64,000 nucleotides of DNA, from assembly GCA_050288165.1 (NCBI GenBank), contig JBNKDG010000001.1, positions 186,001-250,000 of the forward strand. The letters run 5' to 3'. Origin of the DNA: JAPHTQ01 sp050288165. GTDB taxonomy: Bacteria > Pseudomonadota > Gammaproteobacteria > Thiohalomonadales > Thiohalomonadaceae. Positions 41,683 through 49,210 of this stretch are shown in pieces. The position numbers and the translations under genes are program-made. Positions within the stretch are counted from its first letter, which is position 1. Each line of letters opens with the position of its first letter. The notes below the pieces were generated by a model. That model had not been told where the DNA came from, searched no databases, and was given only the letters and a program-made list of their open reading frames with translations.

Positions 41683-42051
41683 ATGAGTGACAAACGGTAT
41701 CAACTTGTTTACACAGGGAAGTTAAAAGCCGGATTGGATGTCGAAACAGTAAAAAGTAACCTGATTCTCTCGTTAGGGATCAGTGCAGAGAAGGCCAGTC
41801 AACTGGTCAAGGATGAGCCGAGGATGCTCAAACATTTTGCCACTGCGGTCGAGGCCCAGGTGATGGCGGAAAAGTTCGAGCAGGCCGGCGTCATCTGTGT
41901 CGTTCGCGATGGCGGCGGCGGTCAGGGCGTCGATTCGGGTGCCGAAAGCTCGCTGTTGAGCCTGCTGAAAAAGCAGCCCTATCAGGACGATAACCACTCC
42001 TCCCTGTTGCACCGTGTATTTAACGGTCGTCAGCGTAGCCGTCGCGCCTGA
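41683..42051 (+). CDS. Hypothetical protein with short N-terminal membrane-protein-type domain
   Basis: A 122-residue soluble protein that begins YQLVYTGKLKAGLDVETVKSN and continues with ISAEKASQLVKDEPRMLK and AEAQVMAEKFEQAGVICVV. Such an N-terminal module with a conserved Y-x-L-x-F/Y-x-G start occurs before various membrane domains in other proteobacteria. Here it stands alone with a Ser/Arg-rich tail. I do not recognise a specific function. A weak ribosome site precedes the ATG; there are 195 bases of non-coding sequence upstream. Confidence 0.6.
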   Translation: MSDKRYQLVYTGKLKAGLDVETVKSNLILSLGISAEKASQLVKDEPRMLKHFATAVEAQVMAEKFEQAGVICVVRDGGGGQGVDSGAESSLLSLLKKQPYQDDNHSSLLHRVFNGRQRSRRA

Positions 42052-42184
42052 AGTAGTTTCTAACCTTCTATACGATTTTATCTTCGCGATGTACTGATTG
42101 TGTTCAGTACATCGCGATCGCCTGTCACCAACAGTTCATTCCCCTTTCATCCCACTGTCACAGAACCGGCGCAGAGTGTTCGCC

Positions 42185-43390
42185 ATGATGCTGGCAGATG
42201 GTGTGAATCCAATGGGGCGACAATTGCGTATCGCCGTAGTAACCGAAACCTGGGCACCGGAGATCAACGGTGTCGCCATGACCCTTGGTCGATTGGTGGG
42301 GCAGTTACAATCACGCGGCGAGAGGGTGCAGTTGGTGCGTCCCTGTCGTGCTGGCGAGCGGCGCCGACATAACGAGTCGATGGTGCTGACCCGCGGTATG
42401 GCAATACCGGGTTATCGCGAACTGCGCCTGGGTCTGCCCTCTGGCGGTGTGCTGAAACGTGCCTGGCAACACCATCGTCCCGATGTAATCTATGTCGCCA
42501 CCGAAGGACCGCTTGGCTGGTCCAGCGTGCGGATTGCCAAACAGCTCGGCATTCCCGTCGTCAGCGGTTTTCACACCCAGTTTCATCAATACAGCGGCTA
42601 TTACGGCGCAGCCTGGTTACAGCCGCTGATCTACGGTTACCTCAAATCCCTGCACAACGATACTGCCTGCACCCTGGTGCCGACCGAGGCGATGCGTCAG
42701 GAGATGAAGGCGGACATCAATAACGTTCGCGTCCTCGGGCGCGGGATCGATACCCGTCTGTTCAATCCGCAAAAACGTTGCGACGCACTTCGCCGTGAGT
42801 GGGGCGCCGGTGAGAAGGATACGGTGTTTCTCTACGTGGGAAGGCTGGCGCGGGAAAAGAACATCGATACGGTGCTGAGCACCTATCTGCGCCTGAGTCA
42901 GGGAAACCCTCGCGCACGGCTGGTGCTGGTGGGCCACGGTCCCGATTATCAGCGACTCTATGAACGCCACGAAGGGGTGGTGTTTGTCGGTTGCCGCACC
43001 GGCGAGGAACTGGCACGCCACTACGCCTCTGCGGATGTCTTTCTCTTTCCGAGTATGAGCGAGACCTTCGGCAACGTGGTGCTGGAGGCGATGGCCAGCG
43101 GTCTGGCGGTGGTGGCCTACGATGAAGCGGCGGCCGGGATCCATATTCGCCACGGCGAAAACGGCATGCTCGCAGAGAGCGATGATGTTGCCGGTTTCCT
43201 GCGGCACAGCAGTACCCTGCTTAACAATCACAGCTATCGACAGGAGATAGGCCGTTCAGCACGGCAAAGCATGGAAGGTATTTCCTGGGACTCGGTCGCT
43301 GACGAATTTGCACGCATTCTTCACGGCAGTGCCGTGGTGGCGGTGAGAGATGACTCTGACAAATGTATGGCAGCGGATTTCAGTCGTTGA
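42185..43390 (+). CDS. Glycosyltransferase family 4 (MgtA/SQD2-like)
   Basis: The 401-residue enzyme starts near MGRQLRIAVVTETWAPEINGVAMTLGRLV and carries the GT4 features GFHTQFHQYSGYYG, VLGRGIDTRLFNP, FLYVGRLAREKNIDTVLS and the C-terminal EX7E-type SMSETFGNVVLEAMASG. The donor is probably a nucleotide sugar and the acceptor a lipid or glycolipid. Possible starts are ATG 42185, 42188 and 42212; no strong ribosome site decides. It overlaps the downstream PAP2 gene by 41 bases, so lipid-linked glycan metabolism is a reasonable guess. Confidence 0.85.
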   Translation: MMLADGVNPMGRQLRIAVVTETWAPEINGVAMTLGRLVGQLQSRGERVQLVRPCRAGERRRHNESMVLTRGMAIPGYRELRLGLPSGGVLKRAWQHHRPDVIYVATEGPLGWSSVRIAKQLGIPVVSGFHTQFHQYSGYYGAAWLQPLIYGYLKSLHNDTACTLVPTEAMRQEMKADINNVRVLGRGIDTRLFNPQKRCDALRREWGAGEKDTVFLYVGRLAREKNIDTVLSTYLRLSQGNPRARLVLVGHGPDYQRLYERHEGVVFVGCRTGEELARHYASADVFLFPSMSETFGNVVLEAMASGLAVVAYDEAAAGIHIRHGENGMLAESDDVAGFLRHSSTLLNNHSYRQEIGRSARQSMEGISWDSVADEFARILHGSAVVAVRDDSDKCMAADFSR

Positions 43391-43892
43391 TGACAATCTT
43401 TGTCTGCTGCTGAATCGCCTCTCGCATCGGCAGGCGTTGGCGTTACTGTTTCGCTTTATCTCACGCATCGGTGACGGGATCTTCTGGTACTCATTGATGC
43501 TGGTATTGCCGCTGCTCTACGGTTGGGATGGCGCCACCGCTACGGCAACCATGGCCATGGTCGGCCTGCTGAATCTGTGGCTATACCGTCGATGCAAAAA
43601 ATCGGTTTCCCGTGAACGCCCTTTCGTTACCCTGGCACCCATCCATCTGGCCGGTGTGCCGCTGGATCGTTTCAGCTTTCCCTCTGGTCACACGCAGCAT
43701 GCGGTCGGTTTCTCCGTTACTGCCGTGGCCTTCTTTCCGGAACTGGCACCGGTGCTATATCCCATAGCTTTCCTGGTGGCATTGTCCCGTCCCTTATTGG
43801 GCCTGCACTATCCCTCCGACGTGCTGATTGGCGGCGTGCTGGGCTTCACCGTTTCACAACTCATCCTTGCTGTGGCCACTTTTTACATTTGA
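43350..43892 (+). CDS. PAP2-type membrane phosphatase
   Basis: The 180-residue polytopic protein has all three PAP2 motifs: KKSVSRERP (KxxxxxxRP-like), FPSGHTQHAVG (PSGH) and SRPLLGLHYPSDVLIGG (SRxxxxxHxxxD). Its likely substrates are lipid phosphates such as phosphatidylglycerophosphate, undecaprenyl pyrophosphate or phosphatidic acid. The start overlaps the upstream glycosyltransferase by 41 bases, which suggests cotranslation. Several hydrophobic segments are visible. Confidence 0.85.
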   Translation: MTLTNVWQRISVVDDNLCLLLNRLSHRQALALLFRFISRIGDGIFWYSLMLVLPLLYGWDGATATATMAMVGLLNLWLYRRCKKSVSRERPFVTLAPIHLAGVPLDRFSFPSGHTQHAVGFSVTAVAFFPELAPVLYPIAFLVALSRPLLGLHYPSDVLIGGVLGFTVSQLILAVATFYI

Positions 43893-43945
43893 AGCTGTTC
43901 CCTCCCTGTGACAAAGTGCATAATCTGGACAGAATAATAATAAGC

Positions 43946-43970
43946 GGGTGCATTTAACTGCATCCTTTTG
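43946..43970 (+). terminator. Weak terminator after the PAP2 gene
   Basis: GGGTGCA (43946-43952) pairs with TGCATCC (43959-43965), allowing one G-U pair, and TTTTG follows. Its short stem and T-run make it a modest candidate. Confidence 0.4.
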
Positions 43971-44056
43971 TGTCGCCGCCACGTTAACTCCAAATAGTGC
44001 GAACTAAACCGCTGCCGGGTACGCATAACCGTTCTCCGTAGAAGGTCTTTTTTTAT

Positions 44057-45976
44057 ATGGATAATCCAATCATGCGCTGGTTACTGACCAGGCCCCTGAC
44101 TCAACAGATCACCCTGGCAATGTTATTGATGTTTGCCGCGGCGGCGGGCAGTGTCGGTTATACCCTGTATGAACTGGATCTGCGTAAGCACGACTATGTG
44201 GTGCTAAACCTTGCCGGTCAGTTGCGTGCCCTGGCTCAGACCATGGTGCGTGAAAGTCTCTATTTCCAGGAACACTCGGACTCCCCAGCAGCTGCAGCCA
44301 TCTACCGTAAGAACCTGAATCAACAGGCGGAGGAGTTCGGCAAAATTGTCGCTGCCCTGCAAAAGCGGGTGTTGCCACCGGAGCTGACCGGCCGCAGTGA
44401 GCCACTGATCTGTTCCTGGGATCAGCAGTCCATCGCACAACTGGACCTCACTGCACGTACCTGGCAGGAGTTCAGCAACGGCATTGGCGCTGCGTTGGAT
44501 GGTAGTGCGGATCGCGAAGCGATGCGCCGGGCAGCCAATTTCATTATGGAGAATGAAGGTTGGTTGACCGTGGTCGCGGCCAATTTGAGCAATGCCTTTC
44601 AGGAGATGATGGAAGGCAAGATGCAGCTGATCAGTAATTTCAACCAGGGCTCGCTGATCTTCTCCCTGCTGGCGGTGGTCGCGCTGTTGCTCATGCTCTA
44701 CTACAGCTTTATCTTCCCGCTGCGCCAGACCATGAGCGGCGTCGAGCGGATCGCTAACGGCGAATTCGGTTTCCAGATCCCGCAGCAGGGTAGCCGTGAA
44801 TTGGGCCACATGGTCGGACGGCTCAATCTCTTTTCCCGCCGTATTCATTCGATATTCCAGTTGACCGACAGCATCAGTCAGGCCAATACCCTGAGCGAAA
44901 CCCTGCGCTTCGTTTTTAACGAGTTCCGCACCCTGCTGCCGTTGGACTGGGTGGGAATGCTGGTGATGGATGGCAGTGGTGAGCGCTTCGTCCTGCAACA
45001 CCGTTTCACCGAAGGTGAAACCATGCTGAACGAGGGCGACAGCTTTCTTGCCAAAGGTACTTTGCTGGGTCAGGCGATGGAGGAACAGAAGCCGCTGCAC
45101 CTGCCCGATCTGGAGCAGATCGCTGCCGATGACGAGAAGGCCGAGTTCGCTGCCAAGTTGGCCGAAGACGGCAGACGTTCAGCCATATTCTACCCACTGG
45201 CGGTAGAGGGCGACTGGTCGGCGATGGTTGTCTTCGCCTTCAGCGAAAAGGACGCCTATACCCCGGAACACCTGGAGCTGCTGGGCAATATCGCGATACA
45301 GGTGGCACACGGTTTCGAGAAGACCGTTGTCACTGAGAATCTGGTAATCACCGCGGTAACCGGTCTGGCGAAGCTGGCCGAGAGTCGCGATGTGGATACC
45401 GGCGATCACCTGTTGCGCATGGCCCGTTACGCCTCGCTGATCGCTGAAGAGCTTGGGCGTGAAGGGGAGTACCGGGAGCGGGTTAATACCGATCTGGTGC
45501 GCGACATCTTCCGTTTCGCCCCTATGCACGATATCGGCAAGGTGGGGATCCCTGACAGCATCCTGCTCAAGCCGGGCAAGCTCGGCTCCGAGGAGTGGCA
45601 CGAGATGCGCCGTCACCCGATCATCGGTGGCGAGGTATTGCGCCGCTGCGAAATGCAGATGAATGCGGTAGGCCACAGCATGTTCCAGGTCGCCATCGAA
45701 ATTGCCGAGTGCCACCACGAGCAGTTCGACGGCAGAGGCTACCCCAGCGGACTGGCGGGGGAGGATATTCCCCTCAGTGCGCGGGTGGTTACCGTGGCCG
45801 ATGTTTTCGATGCCCTGACCTCGAAACGTCCATACAAAGAGGCGTGGTCGGTGGAGCAGGCGCTGACCCTGTTCCGCGAGGAGAAGGGCAAGCAATTCGA
45901 TCCGGTAGTGGTCGAGGCGATGGAGCGGGCGATGCCGCGGATCATGGAAGTCTACATGCAATTACGGCACGTTTAG
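44057..45976 (+). CDS. Membrane-bound HD-GYP cyclic-di-GMP phosphodiesterase with PilJ-type sensor
   Basis: The 639-residue protein shows an N-terminal membrane segment and PilJ/NarX-like periplasmic domain (LAGQLRALAQTMVRESLYFQ), a second membrane segment (about 195-220), a HAMP-like region (MSGVERIANGEFGFQIP), a GAF domain (about 280-420), and a C-terminal HD-GYP domain with TGDHLLRMARY, MHDIGKVGIPDSIL, HHEQFDGRGYPSGLAGEDIP and VTVADVFDALTSKRPY. The catalytic HD and GYP residues are intact, so hydrolysis of cyclic-di-GMP is expected. It adds to the c-di-GMP genes seen elsewhere in the window. Confidence 0.92.
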   Translation: MDNPIMRWLLTRPLTQQITLAMLLMFAAAAGSVGYTLYELDLRKHDYVVLNLAGQLRALAQTMVRESLYFQEHSDSPAAAAIYRKNLNQQAEEFGKIVAALQKRVLPPELTGRSEPLICSWDQQSIAQLDLTARTWQEFSNGIGAALDGSADREAMRRAANFIMENEGWLTVVAANLSNAFQEMMEGKMQLISNFNQGSLIFSLLAVVALLLMLYYSFIFPLRQTMSGVERIANGEFGFQIPQQGSRELGHMVGRLNLFSRRIHSIFQLTDSISQANTLSETLRFVFNEFRTLLPLDWVGMLVMDGSGERFVLQHRFTEGETMLNEGDSFLAKGTLLGQAMEEQKPLHLPDLEQIAADDEKAEFAAKLAEDGRRSAIFYPLAVEGDWSAMVVFAFSEKDAYTPEHLELLGNIAIQVAHGFEKTVVTENLVITAVTGLAKLAESRDVDTGDHLLRMARYASLIAEELGREGEYRERVNTDLVRDIFRFAPMHDIGKVGIPDSILLKPGKLGSEEWHEMRRHPIIGGEVLRRCEMQMNAVGHSMFQVAIEIAECHHEQFDGRGYPSGLAGEDIPLSARVVTVADVFDALTSKRPYKEAWSVEQALTLFREEKGKQFDPVVVEAMERAMPRIMEVYMQLRHV

Positions 45977-46168
45977 GGAGAGGTAAAAGTAACGTAAGTT
46001 ATTGGAATATTATGAAAAAGTAATAAAGAAACCCATAGTAACAGGGGGGGACAATCGCTATACTCGAAGGTGCTATCCATTGTATTCAGAGGAGGACAGT
46101 GCGGTATTTCTGCCTGTTGAAGCGACGGACAGCAAGGGAAATGTAATAAATTGTTTGAGGTTTATCTT

Positions 46169-46375
46169 ATGCGTACTGGAACTGTAAAGTGGTTTAATAA
46201 CACCAAGGGCTTTGGTTTTATTGCACCAGCCGAAGGGGGGGAAGACGTCTTCGTACATTTCTCGGCCATCCAGGGGGACGGATACCGTACCCTGAACGAA
46301 GGTCAGAATGTGAGTTTTGAAGTGGAGCAAGGCCCCAAAGGTCTACAGGCGACTCAGGTCAGCGTCGTCGAATAA
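46169..46375 (+). CDS. Cold-shock-domain protein (CspA family)
   Basis: A 68-residue RNA/DNA chaperone with RNP1 (KGFGFI, residues 13-18) and RNP2 (VFVHF, 27-31). The ATG at 46169 follows TGAGG eight bases upstream; an in-frame TTG at 46151 is less likely. The 190-base leader upstream (45977-46168) is T/A-rich and, with TATACT at 46059, may provide a structured cold-shock leader as in cspA. A terminator follows. Confidence 0.95.
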   Translation: MRTGTVKWFNNTKGFGFIAPAEGGEDVFVHFSAIQGDGYRTLNEGQNVSFEVEQGPKGLQATQVSVVE

Positions 46376-46394
46376 GCCCGACTTTAATTGACCC

Positions 46395-46420
46395 AAAAAC
46401 CCCGCTACGGCGGGGTTTTT
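46395..46420 (+). terminator. Terminator of the cold-shock gene
   Basis: A perfect hairpin AAAAACCCCGC / GCGGGGTTTTT (46395-46405 and 46410-46420) around a TACG loop ends in a T-run, 20 bases after the stop codon. Confidence 0.88.
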
Positions 46421-46491
46421 GTTTGGCTGCTAAAAAGACAATTCCAGAGATTGTGTCCATACTGAAATCCCCGATATGGAACAGGGAGGTC

Positions 46492-46508
46492 TTTAGAATT
46501 ATTCTAAA
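46492..46508. promoter_or_regulatory. PerR-box-like 7-1-7 palindrome upstream of peroxiredoxin
   Basis: TTTAGAATTATTCTAAA is a perfect palindrome around its central T. The 15-base core TTAGAAT-T-ATTCTAA has the same 7-1-7 geometry as the PerR box TTATAAT-N-ATTATAA. It lies just upstream of a candidate -35 box (TTGATC, 46516-46521), with TAGTAT 17 bases further, and about 90 bases before the peroxiredoxin start. Confidence 0.5.
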
Positions 46509-46515
46509 AACCCCA

Positions 46516-46544
46516 TTGATCGGGTGGAGAGGTCGTCGTAGTAT
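46516..46544 (+). promoter_or_regulatory. Candidate promoter of the peroxiredoxin gene
   Basis: TTGATC (46516-46521) and TAGTAT (46539-46544) lie 17 bases apart, each matching consensus at four of six positions. The transcript would start near 46551 and give a leader of about 48 bases to the GTG at 46599. It is just downstream of the palindromic box. Confidence 0.45.
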
Positions 46545-46598
46545 AACCGACTCTGGTACTAGGTATTTGTAACCCTCAATAACTAAGGAGATAGAACT

Positions 46599-47204
46599 GT
46601 GGGCGTATTAGTTGGCCGCGAGGCCCCCGACTTTACAGCCAATGCCGTCCTGGGCAATGGCGAGATTGTTGCCGCTTTCAATCTGAAAAATCACATCAAG
46701 GGCAAGTATGCGGTCGTATTCTTCTATCCGCTGGACTTCACTTTTGTCTGCCCCTCTGAGCTGATCGCCTTTGACCACCGTCTGGAAGAGTTCAAAAAGC
46801 GTAACGTGGAAGTGATCGGTGTTTCCATCGATTCCCACTACACCCACAACGCATGGCGTAACACCGCCATCAAAGACGGCGGTATCGGTGCGGTTAAATA
46901 CCCGCTGGTGGCCGACATCAACCACGCCATCTGCCAGGCCTACGATGTAGAGCATCCGGAAGCAGGCGTTGCCTTCCGTGCCTCGTTCCTCATCGACACC
47001 GCTGGCAATGTTCGTCACCAGGTTGTTAACGACCTGCCGCTGGGCCGCAACATCGACGAGATGCTGCGCATGGTCGACGCGCTGCAGTTCACCGAAGAGC
47101 ACGGTGAAGTCTGTCCGGCAGGCTGGAACCAGGGCGACAAAGGTATGACCGCAACTCCCGATGGTGTTGCTGCTTATCTGGCCGATAACGCCGACAAGCT
47201 GTAA
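46599..47204 (+). CDS. 2-Cys peroxiredoxin (AhpC/Prx1 type)
   Basis: This 201-residue thiol peroxidase removes hydrogen and organic peroxides. It has the peroxidatic Cys51 in FYPLDFTFVCPSEL and the resolving Cys172 in HGEVCPAGW, and the GGIGAVKYPLVAD and LIDTAGNVRH segments of the AhpC/Prx1 group. The start is GTG 46599 behind AAGGAG. A PerR-type palindrome upstream suggests peroxide- or metal-responsive control. It is a single-gene unit ended by a strong hairpin. Confidence 0.95.
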   Translation: MGVLVGREAPDFTANAVLGNGEIVAAFNLKNHIKGKYAVVFFYPLDFTFVCPSELIAFDHRLEEFKKRNVEVIGVSIDSHYTHNAWRNTAIKDGGIGAVKYPLVADINHAICQAYDVEHPEAGVAFRASFLIDTAGNVRHQVVNDLPLGRNIDEMLRMVDALQFTEEHGEVCPAGWNQGDKGMTATPDGVAAYLADNADKL

Positions 47205-47221
47205 GGCGTTTTCGCAGAAAC

Positions 47222-47250
47222 AAAAAAGCCGGGCTAAGCCCGGCTTTTTT
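47222..47250 (+). terminator. Terminator of the peroxiredoxin gene
   Basis: AAAAAAGCCGGGC (47222-47234) pairs with GCCCGGCTTTTTT (47238-47250) across a three-base loop. It immediately precedes repeat copy B. Confidence 0.88.
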
Positions 47251-47275
47251 GTTGTGAATGTTTGTTTATTGAACG

Positions 47276-47408
47276 TTATCTCAAAACCAGGATTCGTGCC
47301 TGGAGACAAGGCGCAAAGTTTTCGAGGAGCGGAGTTTACCGTTTGTAAATGAGCACCGGAGAAAGCTTTGCAACACAGTATCCGGGTACGAAGACGGTTT
47401 TGAGCTAG
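47276..47408 (+). repeat. Copy B of the roughly 140-base TCTCAAAA palindromic repeat
   Basis: Ends are ATCTCAAAACC and GGTTTTGAG followed by CTAG (47405-47408). The inner blocks CAAAG..CTTTG and the core GTTTACCG..GTAAATGAGCACC match copies A, C and D, with some divergence (GTTTTCGAGGAGCGG). The CTAG supplies the stop codon of the minus-strand DksA-like gene. It lies between the peroxiredoxin terminator and that gene. Confidence 0.85.
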
Positions 47409-47797
47409 AGACTCGCCTTGTCCTGCGCGTGCAGTTTTTCATAACGCTCCTGATCCTTCAGGCAGCGACGCGCAGCCGGATTGGCGCGCAGCCGCTCATA
47501 GGGGATATCGATACCGCAATCTTCACATTGGCCGTAGTGCCCTTCATGCATTCTCTCCTGAGCGGCCTCCACTTCCCGCAGGGCGCGGATCGACTGGCCA
47601 ATCGCCGCCGCGTTGATATCGCTCAACATCTCTGCGACCGATTCGTCGCCGCTATCGTGGGTTTCCCCCGCCACGTCGCCGAACTGCTCCTGATCGTGGC
47701 GCAGCAGTTCATCGCGGATATCCTGGCGCAACTGAACTCGTTGCACCTCAAGGGTCTGCTGCAGTTCGGTGAGTTGTTTCTTGCTCAGATGACTCAT
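47405..47797 (-). CDS. DksA/TraR-type zinc-finger protein
   Basis: The 130-residue protein has a helical N-terminal coiled-coil region, a DksA-like DxxDxA-type acidic stretch (THDSGDESVAEML), and the C-terminal zinc-finger block CEDCGIDIPYERLRANPAARRC. The last metal ligand of a C4 finger is missing, since the motif reads CLKD rather than CxxC, leaving three cysteines plus Asp. DksA-type proteins bind the RNA polymerase secondary channel. This one may be a DksA paralogue (RSH-linked or stress-specific). Its stop lies in the CTAG end of repeat copy B. Confidence 0.82.
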   Translation of the reverse strand: MSHLSKKQLTELQQTLEVQRVQLRQDIRDELLRHDQEQFGDVAGETHDSGDESVAEMLSDINAAAIGQSIRALREVEAAQERMHEGHYGQCEDCGIDIPYERLRANPAARRCLKDQERYEKLHAQDKASL

Positions 47798-47809
47798 GAG
47801 GCGCTTCCG

Positions 47810-48256
47810 TTAATAACCATCACTATTATTGTCGACCCAACGATCACCATCTTCCAGTTTCTCCTTTTTCCAGAACGGCGCGCGCGATTTCAGGGCCTCC
47901 ATAATGTGGCGGCACGCCTCGAAGGCCTCCTTGCGGTGGGCTGACCAGACCGCCACCAGCACGATCGGTTCGTTGGGTTGCAGCGCGCCAACCCGGTGCA
48001 GTATCAGCTCATCCAGCAGGGTCCAGCGCTGACGTGCCTCGTCGACGATCTTCGCCAGCTCTTTTTCGGTCATACCGGGATAGTGTTCCAGCGACATCCC
48101 CTGCACCGTGTCGCCCTGGTTGAAGTCGCGCATGGTGCCGACGAACACCGCGCTGGCGCCGTACTGGCCTGAAGCGTGCGCGTTGAGTGTTTCGTTTTCG
48201 TAACGCTCTAGCTCCTGCCAGGGCTGGAACGGCGTTTCGCGGATCTCGATCTTCAC
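47810..48256 (-). CDS. moaE: Molybdopterin synthase catalytic subunit
   Basis: MoaE transfers sulfur from MoaD thiocarboxylate to precursor Z, giving the dithiolene of molybdopterin. The 148-residue product has GASAVFVGTMRDFNQGD, LEHYPGMTEKEL, RVGALQPNEPIVLVAVWSAHR, and the active-site lysine stretch APFWKKEKLEDGDRW. The start is GTG 48256, one base after the moaD stop, so the two are translationally coupled (TGAGGTG). Confidence 0.96.
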   Translation of the reverse strand: MKIEIRETPFQPWQELERYENETLNAHASGQYGASAVFVGTMRDFNQGDTVQGMSLEHYPGMTEKELAKIVDEARQRWTLLDELILHRVGALQPNEPIVLVAVWSAHRKEAFEACRHIMEALKSRAPFWKKEKLEDGDRWVDNNSDGY

Positions 48257-48257
48257 C

Positions 48258-48491
48258 TCAGCCCCCGGTCACCGGCGGAAAGAAGGCCACCTCGTCGCCG
48301 CTGTGAACCTCGCAGTTGGGTCCGCAATACTCTTCATTGATGGCGACCAGGATATTGTCGGGCATCGCCTTGCCCCCGGAGGCGGCGAGCCAGACGTCGG
48401 CGGCGGTTGCCACCTCGCCGATCTCCACGGTCGCGCCATCGCAACCCATCTGTTCCCGCAGGCTGGCAAAAAACTTCACTCTGACCGTCAT
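48258..48491 (-). CDS. moaD: Molybdopterin synthase sulfur carrier subunit
   Basis: A ubiquitin-fold protein of 77 residues (from ATG 48491) ending in PPVTGG, the Gly-Gly that is thiocarboxylated by MoeB. It shows VKFFASLREQMG and DEVAFFPPVTGG, typical of MoaD. A longer frame extends to 48851 but overlaps moaC, so the short form is chosen. It is divergent from moaC with 93 bases between. Confidence 0.94.
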   Translation of the reverse strand: MTVRVKFFASLREQMGCDGATVEIGEVATAADVWLAASGGKAMPDNILVAINEEYCGPNCEVHSGDEVAFFPPVTGG

Positions 48492-48519
48492 GTTGGTGTC
48501 CTCGAGCTTGCGCTGTTGT

Positions 48520-48548
48520 TTGCGCCGTAACTGCTCCGAGCCTATCAT
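48520..48548 (+). promoter_or_regulatory. Candidate moaC promoter
   Basis: TTGCGC (48520-48525) and TATCAT (48543-48548) lie 17 bases apart, with five of six matches in the -10 and three or four in the -35. Transcription would start near 48555, about 30 bases before the moaC ATG. The moaC/moaD gap must also hold the opposite promoter. Confidence 0.45.
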
Positions 48549-48584
48549 GATTGTCCCGAAGCGACCATTGGCGACAGCAGCGCA

Positions 48585-49064
48585 ATGAGCAAACTGACCC
48601 ACTTCAACAGCAGCGGCGAGGCCCACATGGTGGACGTCGGCGACAAGTCGACAAGCAAACGCGTCGCCGTGGCCGAAGGCCGCATCATCATGCAGCCCGA
48701 GACCCTGGCCCTGATCCTTAAAGGTGAGTCGAAAAAAGGGGATGTGCTGGGCGTGGCGCGTATCGCCGGGATCATGGCGGCGAAGAAGACCGCCGATCTG
48801 ATCCCGCTCTGTCATCCGCTGATGTTGAGTAGTGTCACCATCGACCTGCAACCACTGGAACAGGAGAATGCAGTGCGCTGTGTCGCCACGGTGGAAACCG
48901 CCGGACAGACCGGGGTGGAGATGGAGGCGCTAACCGCGGTGCAGGTGACCCTGCTGACCATCTACGACATGTGCAAGGCGGTGGATCGTGGCATGACCAT
49001 GGAAGGCGTTCGCCTGCTGGAGAAGGCCGGAGGTAAATCAGGCCACTGGCTCAGAGAAAGTTAA
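48585..49064 (+). CDS. moaC: Cyclic pyranopterin monophosphate synthase accessory protein MoaC
   Basis: MoaC acts with MoaA to make cyclic pyranopterin monophosphate from GTP in molybdenum cofactor synthesis. The 159-residue protein has HMVDVGDKSTSKR, the VARIAGIMAAKKTADLIPLCHPL active-site stretch, and the C-terminal GVEMEALTAVQVTLLTIYDMCKA, all typical. It is divergent from moaD-moaE. Repeat copy C begins three bases after the stop. Confidence 0.97.
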   Translation: MSKLTHFNSSGEAHMVDVGDKSTSKRVAVAEGRIIMQPETLALILKGESKKGDVLGVARIAGIMAAKKTADLIPLCHPLMLSSVTIDLQPLEQENAVRCVATVETAGQTGVEMEALTAVQVTLLTIYDMCKAVDRGMTMEGVRLLEKAGGKSGHWLRES

Positions 49065-49066
49065 TA

Positions 49067-49210
49067 CTAGAGGCTATCTCAAATACGGATTCGTGCCCTG
49101 AGACAAGGCGCATAGCCTGCGAGGAGCGGAGTTTACCGGTAGTAAATGAGCACCGGAGCAGGCTTTGCAACACAGGATCAGGGTGCGAAGACCATTTGAG
49201 ATAGTTTCTA
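49067..49210 (+). repeat. Copy C of the roughly 140-base TCTCAAAA palindromic repeat
   Basis: The copy is bounded by CTAG at both ends (49067-49070 and 49207-49210). The inverted ends GGCTATCTCAAAT and ATTTGAGATAGTTT enclose a hairpin core: TTCGTGCCCTGA with TCAGGGTGCGAA, then CCTGCGAGGAGCGG with GAGCAGG. CTAG at the right end forms the stop codon of the minus-strand mlaC-like gene. Confidence 0.88.

Noticed and set aside
46002..46187. 61-residue frame upstream of the cold-shock gene
   Set aside because: It overlaps the csp leader and start, has no ribosome site and no domain.
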